A stretch of 5,934 nucleotides of DNA, taken from positions 1 to 5,934 of the forward strand of contig DATEKI010000167.1 in NCBI GenBank assembly GCA_035277545.1. Direction: 5' to 3'. The stretch comes from 66-474 sp035277545 (GTDB lineage: Bacteria > Pseudomonadota > Gammaproteobacteria > Xanthomonadales > Rhodanobacteraceae). A program made the position numbers and the translations under genes. Below are positions 1-5,130 of this stretch, in pieces. Under the pieces are notes generated by a model. It saw nothing but the letters and a program-made list of their open reading frames with translations, was not told the origin of the DNA and ran no database searches. How positions within the stretch are numbered: the stretch's first letter is position 1; each line of letters starts with the position of its first letter.

Positions 1-714
1 TTCAAGATCCAGGCCAACATGGACCCGGCGCACCGCGACCGCGTCGCGTTCCTGCGCGTGTGTTCGGGCCGCTACGCGTCCGGCATGAAGGCGCTGCAGG
101 TGCGCACCGGCAAGGAAGTGAAGCTCGCCAACGCGTTGACCTTCATGGCGTCCGAACGCGAGATCGCCGAAGAAGCGTATCCCGGCGACGTGATCGGCCT
201 GCACAACCACGGCACCATTTCGATCGGCGACAGTTTCAGCGAAGGCGAAAAGCTCGTGTTCACCGGCATCCCGAACTTCGCACCGGAGCTGTTCCGTCGC
301 GCTCATCTGCGCGATCCGCTGAAAATGAAGGCGCTGCGCGCGGGCCTCGCGCAACTCTCGGAAGAAGGTGCAACGCAGTTCTTCCGTCCGCTGATGTCGA
401 ACGATTTGATCCTGGGCGCGGTCGGCGTATTGCAGTTCGACGTGGCCGCGTATCGCTTGAAGGATGAATACAACGTCGATTGCGCGTTCGAAAACGTGGG
501 CATCGTCACCGCACGCTGGGTGCATTGCGATGATGCGAAAAAGCTGGCCGAGTTCCGCGAACGCAACGCCATGCACCTCGCGATCGACGCCGCCGAACAG
601 CTCGTTTATCTCGCCCCCACCCGCGTGAACCTGCAACTCGCGCAGGAACGCTGGCCCGGCGTCACCTTCACCGACACGCGCGAACACGGTAGGGCGGGTC
701 TTGACCCGCCTTGA
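1..714 (+). CDS. prfC: Peptide chain release factor 3 (RF3), C-terminal part, 5' end outside window
   Basis: RF3 is the translational GTPase that recycles RF1 and RF2 from the ribosome after peptide release. The reading frame is open from base 1 (it begins FKIQANMDPAHRDRVAF), so the ATG at 19 is internal, not the start. About 237 codons of a protein usually near 530 residues are present. They cover the domains after the GTPase: the segment DPAHRDRVAFLRVCSGRY, then EEAYPGDVIGLHNHGTISIG, FTGIPNFAPELFRR, and the C-terminal QLSEEGATQFFRP and AVGVLQFDV, all very close to E. coli RF3 as remembered. The GTP-binding G motifs lie upstream of the window. In E. coli the protein ends at TREH. Here TREH is followed by eight extra residues (GRAGLDPP) encoded by a palindromic repeat that also supplies most of the context of the TGA stop at 712-714. 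The gene converges on fadE. Confidence 0.96.
   Translation, partial: FKIQANMDPAHRDRVAFLRVCSGRYASGMKALQVRTGKEVKLANALTFMASEREIAEEAYPGDVIGLHNHGTISIGDSFSEGEKLVFTGIPNFAPELFRRAHLRDPLKMKALRAGLAQLSEEGATQFFRPLMSNDLILGAVGVLQFDVAAYRLKDEYNVDCAFENVGIVTARWVHCDDAKKLAEFRERNAMHLAIDAAEQLVYLAPTRVNLQLAQERWPGVTFTDTREHGRAGLDPP
689..710 (+). repeat. REP-like palindromic repeat, copy 1, overlapping the prfC 3' end
   Basis: The core GGCGGGTCTTGACCCGCC (693-710) is a perfect inverted repeat with 8-bp arms around TT; as RNA it folds with a 7-bp stem and a CTTG loop. It is preceded by GTAG (689-692), which is shared in reverse complement by the two copies downstream. It lies inside prfC, adds the terminal residues of RF3, and ends two bases before the TGA. 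The strong GC hairpin may also act as a 3'-end stabiliser or weak terminator for prfC, but no T-run follows it. Confidence 0.8.
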
Positions 715-722
715 ACGGCAAA

Positions 723-744
723 GGCGGGTTGAAATCCGCCCTAC
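723..744 (-). repeat. REP-like palindromic repeat, copy 2, inverted relative to copy 1
   Basis: GGCGGGTTGAAATCCGCC (723-740) followed by CTAC is the reverse-complement orientation of copy 1, with the GTAG end now on the right. The arms pair apart from one G-T wobble. Copies 1 and 2 are head to head, 12 bp apart, so together they could also form a larger cruciform. The element sits in the gap between the convergent prfC and fadE genes. Confidence 0.75.
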
Positions 745-763
745 ACTCGCCTTTGAAGGTGAA

Positions 764-785
764 GACTGGTTGAAACCCGCCCTAC
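764..785 (-). repeat. REP-like palindromic repeat, copy 3, degenerate
   Basis: Same orientation as copy 2 and exactly 41 bp downstream of it, with 19 of 22 positions identical. The left arm is decayed (GACTGG instead of GGCGGG), so the hairpin is largely lost while the GAAACCCGCCCTAC side is kept. Both copies 2 and 3 are followed by the same CTTTGAAGG (751-759 and 791-799), which suggests that a unit of about 40 bp was duplicated in tandem. Confidence 0.65.
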
Positions 786-835
786 CCCAGCTTTGAAGGC
801 TCTTGAGCCGTCTTGAACGCGCTTGGAGCCCGAAA

Positions 836-3313
836 TTACGCGATATGCAGCGAGCGTTGCGTGTCCGCACCGCCATGCACGATCTTCGCGCGCAATTCCT
901 CGGGATCGAAATCGTCCACGTTGATGAATTCCGCGGTGGCGCGACGCAGGCGTTCCAGCAACGCGCGTTCGGTTTCGCTGATCGCGCCTTCCTTCTGCGC
1001 TTCGACCAACTGCTCGAAGTAGTCGTGCGACTGGATCGCGCCGGCCTTCACGGCCTTGAGGAACTTGCGCTCGATCGGCTCGGCCGCGACCACGTCGGGC
1101 AGCAGTGCGTGCATCCGCCCGACCGGGTTGTTCGGCGTCTGGGTCAGGTAGATGCCTTTCACCAGCGCGTCGCGCGCGCTGTTCGGCGCGGTGAGGATCG
1201 CGGCGACACGCCGTCCCAGCCGATCCGACGGCGGCACTTCGCGACGCCCGAACGGAAACACCAGCGTGTGCACCAGCCATGCCACCGGGCGTACCGGAAA
1301 GTTGCGGATCACGCCATCCAGCGCCATCTGCATCCGCCACACGGAATCGTGGAAAGCCCACGCCAGCATCGGCCGTTCGGCCTCGGGGCGGCCTTCGTCC
1401 TCGTAGCGCTTCAGCATCGCCGAACAGATGTACAGGTACGACAGCACATCACCCAGCCGCGCGGAAATCTTTTCCTTGAATTTCAGCTTGCCGCCCAGCA
1501 CGCCCATCGCGGTGTCGGCCAGCAGCGCAAGGCACGCGGAGTAACGGTTCAACTTGCGGTAGTAGCGCCGCGTGTACGCGTCGCCCGGCGCCCTGCCGAA
1601 TTTCGCGAAGGTGATGCCGAGGACGAACGCGCGCGCCGCGTTGGAAATGCCGAAGCCGATGTGCCCGAACAGCGCCGCATCGAATTCGCGCAACGCCTTC
1701 GCGCGATCGGTTTCGTGCGTGGCGTGCATTTCCTTCAGCACCCACGGATGGCAGCGGATCGCACCCTGCCCGAAGATCATCAGGCTGCGGGTCATGATGT
1801 TGGCGCCTTCCACCGTGATCGGGATCGGCGCGCCCTGCCACATCCGCCCGAGGTAATTCGACGGCCCCAACTGGATGCCCTTGCCACCGTGCACGTCCAT
1901 CGCGTCCTGGATGGCGATGCGGCCGAGGTCGGTCGCGTGGCATTTCGCGATCGCCGAAGCCACCGCCGGCTTCTCGCCGCGATCGACCGCCGCGGCCGAC
2001 GCGCGCGACAAGGCCGTGACTGCATAGGCGTAGCCGCCGATCCGCGCCAGTGCTTCCTCGACGCCTTCGAAGCGCGCGACCGCCAAACCGAACTGCTTGC
2101 GGATGCGCGCATAGGCGCCGGTGGCCGCTACTGCCGTGCGCACGAAGCCGGTCGCGTTCGACGGCAGCGAAATCCCGCGCCCCACCGACAGGCATTCGAC
2201 CAGCATCCGCCAGCCATGGCCGGCCATGTGCGGGCCGCCGATCAGCGTGTCGATCGGCACGAACACGTCCTTGCCGCGCAGCGGGCCGTTCTGGAACGGA
2301 ATGTTGAGCGGGAAATGTCGACGACCGATTTCGAGTCCCTTGGTCCCGCGCGGGATCAACGCCAGCGTGATGCCAAGGTCTTCCTTGTCGCCCAGCAAAT
2401 GCTCGGGGTCGTACATCCGGAACGCCAAACCGACCAGGGTCGCAACGGGCGCCAGCGTGATGTAGCGCTTGTCGAAGGTGAGCTTGATGCCAAGCGTTTC
2501 CCTGCCGTCGACCGTTTGCTTGCACACGATGCCGTAGTCGGGAATCGACGTCGCATCGGAACCCGCATACGGACCTGTCAGCGCGAAGCACGGCACTTCG
2601 CGGCCGTCGGCGAGCCGCGGCAAATAATGATTCTTCTGTTCCTCGCTGCCGTAGCGCAGCAGCAATTCGGCCGGGCCCAGCGAATTCGGCACCGCGACCA
2701 GCGACGACAGTGTCGCCGACATGCTGGACAACTTCTGCAGCACCGCCGAATGCGCGAGCGCCGAGAACTGCTTGCCGCCGTACTGTTTCGGGATGATCAT
2801 CGCGAAGAACCCTTCGCGCTTGATGAAGTCCCAGATTTCGGGCGGCAGGTCGGCGATTTCGTGCGTGATGTGCCAGTCGTCGATCATCGCGCACAGTTTT
2901 TCGCACGGGCCATCGAGGAACGCCTGTTCCTCGGCGGAAAGCTGCGGCTTCGGTTCCGACAGCAACTTCGACCAGTCGGGTTTGCCGGCAAACAGTTCGC
3001 CTTCGAAGCCGACGGTTCCGGCATCCAGCGCAATCTGTTCGGTTTCGGAAATCTTCGGCAGCACGCGTTTGAACAGTTTCAGCAGCGGCGCCGCGAACAG
3101 CGCACGCCGCAACGGCGTCAGGTTCAGCGGCAGCGCGACCAGCACCACGAAAAGCCCGAGCAGCACCCACATCGGCGTGATCGCGTGCAGGCCGGTCCCG
3201 ACCACGAAAATCGTCACGACCGTCGCGAGCGTCCACTGCCACAGGCGGCTGCGAAAATACGCGCAGGCGATGCCGACGACCACGGTGCAAACCAGGATGA
3301 TGATGGTGTTCAT
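836..3313 (-). CDS. fadE: Acyl-CoA dehydrogenase, FadE type
   Basis: This FAD enzyme introduces the trans-2 double bond into acyl-CoA, the first step of fatty acid beta-oxidation. The protein has 825 residues; E. coli FadE has about 814 and matches along the whole length as remembered. Hydrophobic segments at about residues 2-20, 27-44 and 48-66 would anchor it in the inner membrane. The dehydrogenase part follows, with ADLPPEIWDFIKREGFFAMI (about 154-173), VPNSLGPAELL (208-218), FALTGPYAGSDA (243-254), RRHFPLNIPFQNGP (331-344), GQGAIRCHP (515-523) and ITVEGANIMTRS (499-510). The end of the conserved C-terminal domain is seen as NVDDFDPEEL. The start ATG at 3313-3311 has a GAGG Shine-Dalgarno six bases upstream and overlaps the hydrolase stop (ATGA), so it is probably translated by coupling from the hydrolase. 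The stop TAA at 838-836 faces prfC across a repeat-bearing gap. No disruption is seen. Confidence 0.97.
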   Translation of the reverse strand: MNTIIILVCTVVVGIACAYFRSRLWQWTLATVVTIFVVGTGLHAITPMWVLLGLFVVLVALPLNLTPLRRALFAAPLLKLFKRVLPKISETEQIALDAGTVGFEGELFAGKPDWSKLLSEPKPQLSAEEQAFLDGPCEKLCAMIDDWHITHEIADLPPEIWDFIKREGFFAMIIPKQYGGKQFSALAHSAVLQKLSSMSATLSSLVAVPNSLGPAELLLRYGSEEQKNHYLPRLADGREVPCFALTGPYAGSDATSIPDYGIVCKQTVDGRETLGIKLTFDKRYITLAPVATLVGLAFRMYDPEHLLGDKEDLGITLALIPRGTKGLEIGRRHFPLNIPFQNGPLRGKDVFVPIDTLIGGPHMAGHGWRMLVECLSVGRGISLPSNATGFVRTAVAATGAYARIRKQFGLAVARFEGVEEALARIGGYAYAVTALSRASAAAVDRGEKPAVASAIAKCHATDLGRIAIQDAMDVHGGKGIQLGPSNYLGRMWQGAPIPITVEGANIMTRSLMIFGQGAIRCHPWVLKEMHATHETDRAKALREFDAALFGHIGFGISNAARAFVLGITFAKFGRAPGDAYTRRYYRKLNRYSACLALLADTAMGVLGGKLKFKEKISARLGDVLSYLYICSAMLKRYEDEGRPEAERPMLAWAFHDSVWRMQMALDGVIRNFPVRPVAWLVHTLVFPFGRREVPPSDRLGRRVAAILTAPNSARDALVKGIYLTQTPNNPVGRMHALLPDVVAAEPIERKFLKAVKAGAIQSHDYFEQLVEAQKEGAISETERALLERLRRATAEFINVDDFDPEELRAKIVHGGADTQRSLHIA

Positions 3314-4227
3314 GACAAACCTCGCTGGATCGCCGCGCGCGAACGCGGCGCAGGAACGACGCCAGGGTCGAGTGTATTCAGGAATGGTTCGATCGCGGCC
3401 GTGAACGCGGCGTTGTCGTCACCCGCGAGCGTGTGGGTCGCATGCGGGATTTCGACGTGCGTCGCGTGCGGCACGGCTTCGAGGAATTCCGCAACGGTGT
3501 CCTCGGACACGATGTCGCTGCGTCCCCCGGAGACCAGCAGCACCGGCACGTCGATGTTGCGTGCCGCGTTCAACAAGCGTTGCTGGTGCCGTTCGCCCTC
3601 GTGCGCCACGGTATCCAGCAAGGCCGGGTCCCAGTGCCAGCGCAGGCGCCCGTCCTGGCCACGGTGCAGCAACTGCGCCAGCTCGTACCGATCCTTGCGG
3701 CGCTGCCGCTGCGGCAGGTAGGCGGCCACCGCGTCGGCGGCCTCGTCCAGCGCCCCGAAGCCCTGCGGATGTGCGCGCATGAAGCCCAACATGCGTTCGA
3801 CGCCCCCGCTTTCCCAGCGCGGCGTGATGTCCACCAGCACCAGCGCGCGGAACGGATCGGGGCGGCCCTCGCCCGCGGCGACCAGGCCCAGCAAGCCCCC
3901 CATCGATGCACCAACCAGCACGGGCGGCGCCTTCAAGGAATGCGCGACGACCAGCAAATCATCGACGAACTGTTCCAGGGTATAGCGCCCGTCCGCCAGC
4001 CGCCCGCTGTCGCCATGGCCACGCGCATCGAAGGTGACCGCTCGCCAACCATGCCCGGCGAGTCCTTCCGCGGCCCGCGCCCAGGCGTGCCGGCTTTGTC
4101 CGAAACCGTGCGCGAACAAGACGGGCGGCGCGTCGATGGGTCCTCGCGTTTCGATCGCGAGGCGCAAGCCATCACGGGCAGTTGCCGCAAGGAGGTGCGA
4201 CTCGACAAGCGCTTCGTCTCTTTCCAT
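3310..4227 (-). CDS. Alpha/beta-fold hydrolase
   Basis: A 305-residue serine hydrolase of the alpha/beta-hydrolase fold; the substrate cannot be read from the sequence. Counting from the chosen ATG, visible elements are the oxyanion-hole strand and turn VLFAHGFGQ (36-44), FDARGHGDSG (66-75), the nucleophile elbow GASMGG (106-111, Ser108), the acid strand LLVSGGRSDIV (230-240, Asp238) and the catalytic His in PHATHTLAGDD (His265). No signal peptide is seen, so it is probably cytosolic. Its last codon overlaps the fadE start by four bases, which points to one operon and a role near acyl-CoA or ester metabolism, such as an esterase or thioesterase (inference). An upstream TTG at 4263 would add 12 residues, but it lies inside the predicted -35 box, so the ATG at 4227 is preferred. 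No clear Shine-Dalgarno precedes it; the predicted transcript starts next to the ATG. The residues after about 285 form a short tail beyond the fold. Confidence 0.92.
   Translation of the reverse strand: MERDEALVESHLLAATARDGLRLAIETRGPIDAPPVLFAHGFGQSRHAWARAAEGLAGHGWRAVTFDARGHGDSGRLADGRYTLEQFVDDLLVVAHSLKAPPVLVGASMGGLLGLVAAGEGRPDPFRALVLVDITPRWESGGVERMLGFMRAHPQGFGALDEAADAVAAYLPQRQRRKDRYELAQLLHRGQDGRLRWHWDPALLDTVAHEGERHQQRLLNAARNIDVPVLLVSGGRSDIVSEDTVAEFLEAVPHATHVEIPHATHTLAGDDNAAFTAAIEPFLNTLDPGVVPAPRSRAAIQRGLS
3320..3323 (-). promoter_or_regulatory. Ribosome binding site of fadE
   Basis: On the minus strand the sequence reads GCGAGGTTTGTC followed by ATG, giving a GAGG Shine-Dalgarno with a 6-nt spacer. 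It lies inside the end of the hydrolase gene and supports the fadE start at 3313. Confidence 0.65.
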
Positions 4228-4242
4228 ACGCGCCAGTATGGA
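4223..4242. promoter_or_regulatory. Palindromic operator candidate O1 for the TetR regulator
   Basis: TCCATACGCGCCAGTATGGA is an inverted repeat with perfect 7-bp arms (4223-4229 and 4236-4242) and a 6-bp spacer, the size expected for a TetR-family dimer. It covers the -10 box (4235-4240), the predicted transcription start and the start codon of the hydrolase, so binding would block transcription of the hydrolase-fadE operon. That the neighbouring TetR protein binds it is inference. Confidence 0.65.
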
Positions 4243-4263
4243 TTCGTGCCGAAGGCCTGTCAA
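4235..4263 (-). promoter_or_regulatory. Sigma-70-type promoter of the hydrolase-fadE operon
   Basis: On the minus strand a perfect -35 box TTGACA (4263-4258) is followed by exactly 17 bp and then a -10 box CATACT (4240-4235, 4 of 6 consensus positions). Transcription would start about seven bases further on, near 4228, and the A of the hydrolase ATG is 4227. The mRNA would therefore be leaderless or nearly so, which fits the lack of a Shine-Dalgarno. Both operator-like sites overlap this promoter. Confidence 0.65.
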
Positions 4264-4279
4264 TACGCTACAGTACGGT
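4260..4279. promoter_or_regulatory. Second operator-like site O2
   Basis: TCAATACGCTACAGTACGGT matches O1 at 15 of 20 positions in the same register and orientation, 37 bp away. Its own symmetry is weaker (ATAC-GCTACA-GTAC with 4-bp flanking identity to O1), suggesting a lower-affinity copy. It covers most of the hydrolase -35 box and ends immediately before the tetR ATG at 4281, so it could serve autoregulation. Confidence 0.5.
4269..4274 (+). promoter_or_regulatory. Possible -10 box for tetR
   Basis: TACAGT matches the -10 consensus at 4 of 6 positions and is followed by six bases and then the tetR ATG at 4281. If it is used, the tetR mRNA would begin at or next to its start codon (leaderless). 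No convincing -35 box is found 16-18 bp upstream, so this is tentative. Confidence 0.3.
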
Positions 4280-4280
4280 C

Positions 4281-4892
4281 ATGCCCGCCCCACCAACCGC
4301 CACGAACGGATCCCCACCGCCGCGGCGCGGCCGTGCACACACACGGCTTTCCGCCGCGGACTGGGAACGCGGTGCGCTGGAAATGCTGGCCGAAGAAGGC
4401 GTCGGCGCGCTGGCCGTCGAAGCGCTGGCGCGGCGCCTCGGCGTCACCAAGGGCAGTTTCTACTGGCACTTCAAGAATCGCGAAGCCTTGCTGCAGGCGG
4501 CGTTGAACCGCTGGGAAGCGGACGACGAGGGCGAACTGCAGCAGCACATCGGCGCCGCCGGCGACCACCCGCGCGAACGCCTGGGCGCCCTGTTCCGCTG
4601 GGTGTCCGGCGAAGCCCAGGCGCACCGCATCTATGCTGCGCTGCTGCAAGCGCTGGACCATCCGCTGGTGCAGCCCACCATGACGCGGGTTTCGCAGCGG
4701 CGCATGGATTTCCTGGAGGCCGCCTTTCGCGAAGCCGGGCTCGAATCCGCCGTCGCGCGCCACCGCGCACGCCTCACCTACGCGGCCTACGTGGGTTTCC
4801 TGCAGCTGAACCTGACGCTGGAACTGCCGCACCTGTCGCACGAGCAGTACGAAGCGTACGTGGAGCACGTGATCGCGACGCTCGTGCCCTAG
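4281..4892 (+). CDS. TetR/AcrR-family transcriptional regulator
   Basis: A 203-residue DNA-binding repressor-type protein, of normal length for the family. After a proline-rich N-terminal tail (1-22), the HTH domain covers about 24-70. Helix 1 is WERGALEMLAEEGVGALAV, and the recognition region is VEALARRLGVTKGSFYWHFK followed by NREALL, all typical of TetR N-termini. The C-terminal ligand and dimer domain (about 85-203) is helical and not diagnostic of a ligand. The ATG at 4281 is preferred to a TTG at 4182 because the upstream residues do not look like TetR and would overlap the hydrolase gene deeply. The gene is divergent from the hydrolase-fadE operon with 53 bp between start codons, and two operator-like sites lie in that gap. 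Control of the operon and of itself is therefore likely. An acyl-CoA or fatty acid ligand is a guess from context. It need not be a repressor of pckG. Confidence 0.93.
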   Translation: MPAPPTATNGSPPPRRGRAHTRLSAADWERGALEMLAEEGVGALAVEALARRLGVTKGSFYWHFKNREALLQAALNRWEADDEGELQQHIGAAGDHPRERLGALFRWVSGEAQAHRIYAALLQALDHPLVQPTMTRVSQRRMDFLEAAFREAGLESAVARHRARLTYAAYVGFLQLNLTLELPHLSHEQYEAYVEHVIATLVP

Positions 4893-4910
4893 CGCCGAAT
4901 GCTGCGGCGC
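4892..4910 (+). terminator. GC-rich hairpin directly after tetR
   Basis: GCGCCG (4892-4897) pairs with CGGCGC (4905-4910) across a 7-base loop, starting at the last base of the tetR stop codon. There is no T-run after it, so it is at best a weak or Rho-assisted terminator. It competes with the longer 4897-4989 pairing. Confidence 0.3.
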
Positions 4911-4989
4911 GGCATCGCTTTGCCTTGCAAAGCCCGCGGGCGCAGACTAACGTCACTTCCCCGCCAACTTCCAGGGCGCCGCAGCATTC
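4897..4989. repeat. Perfect 14-bp inverted repeat pair
   Basis: GAATGCTGCGGCGC (4897-4910) is the exact reverse complement of GCGCCGCAGCATTC (4976-4989), with 65 bases between the arms. The GCTTTGC/GCAAAGC stem is nested inside. Transcribed, it would form one long stem capped by a branched loop, which excludes the 4892-4910 hairpin. Confidence 0.7.
4917..4933 (+). terminator. Second hairpin after tetR
   Basis: GCTTTGC (4917-4923), loop CTT, GCAAAGC (4927-4933) is a perfect 7-bp stem with a tight loop. It could end or protect the tetR transcript together with the preceding hairpin. No T-run follows, so a terminator function is uncertain. Confidence 0.35.
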
Positions 4990-4994
4990 CCCGA

Positions 4995-5007
4995 CGTCAG
5001 GCTGACG
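4995..5007. promoter_or_regulatory. Compact palindrome upstream of pckG, possible regulator site
   Basis: CGTCAGGCTGACG has perfect 6-bp arms around one central G. It lies about 40 bp upstream of the possible pckG -10 box at 5045, where a regulator could act. It does not resemble the O1/O2 sites. The function is unknown. Confidence 0.35.
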
Positions 5008-5044
5008 CGACACGCTCGCTCCGTCGCGGCGAGGTCAACGAAAA

Positions 5045-5050
5045 TATCAT
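5045..5050 (+). promoter_or_regulatory. Possible -10 box for pckG
   Basis: TATCAT matches the -10 consensus at 5 of 6 positions in a local AT-rich patch. It would give a leader of roughly 75 bases. No good -35 box is visible 16-18 bp upstream (CGTCGC region), so an activator or another promoter may be involved. Confidence 0.35.
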
Positions 5051-5115
5051 CCTGCCTTCGCGCCATGACGACGGCACCCCGCGCCTGATGCACATAACTA
5101 CAAAGCTTTCCTTCT

Positions 5116-5119
5116 GGAG
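5116..5119 (+). promoter_or_regulatory. Ribosome binding site of pckG
   Basis: GGAG within TCTGGAGTATC lies 11 bases before the ATG at 5131, a little far from the optimum but the only purine-rich match, and it supports this start. Confidence 0.45.
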
Positions 5120-5130
5120 TATCACGACCG

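Larger units (their letters stand above)
4893..5130. other. Intergenic region between tetR and pckG, rich in inverted repeats
   Basis: No gene is supported in these 238 bases. The left part holds two small hairpins and a 14-bp inverted repeat of 65-bp span; the middle holds a compact palindrome (4995-5007) and a CGCGAC/GTCGCG pair (5006-5011 and 5023-5028). The right part is less GC-rich (AACGAAAATATCATCC) and probably carries the pckG promoter and leader. Confidence 0.6.

Noticed and set aside
689..785. CRISPR array suggested by similar units about 41 bp apart
   Set aside because: Only three copies, in mixed orientation, each palindromic and with short related spacers; this fits REP-like elements, not CRISPR.
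1449..3290. 613-codon minus-strand frame inside fadE
   Set aside because: An Arg/Ala-rich out-of-frame shadow of fadE without recognisable motifs.
803..3721. Very long plus-strand open frame (972 codons) antisense to fadE
   Set aside because: It lies opposite fadE, which matches a known family over its full length. The translation is rich in Arg, His and Gln with no domain, as expected for a mirror frame in high-GC DNA with strong third-position bias.
4228..4263. TTG start for the hydrolase adding 12 residues
   Set aside because: The TTG lies in the TTGACA -35 box of the best promoter, and the added residues (MTGLRHESILAR) are not needed by the fold. The ATG at 4227 is preferred.
4182..4280. 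TTG start for tetR adding 33 residues
   Set aside because: This would overlap the divergent hydrolase gene and its promoter, and the extension has no TetR-like character.
3433..4506. 357-codon plus-strand frame across the hydrolase and the tetR start
   Set aside because: Antisense to the hydrolase and out of frame with tetR, both of which carry clear family motifs.
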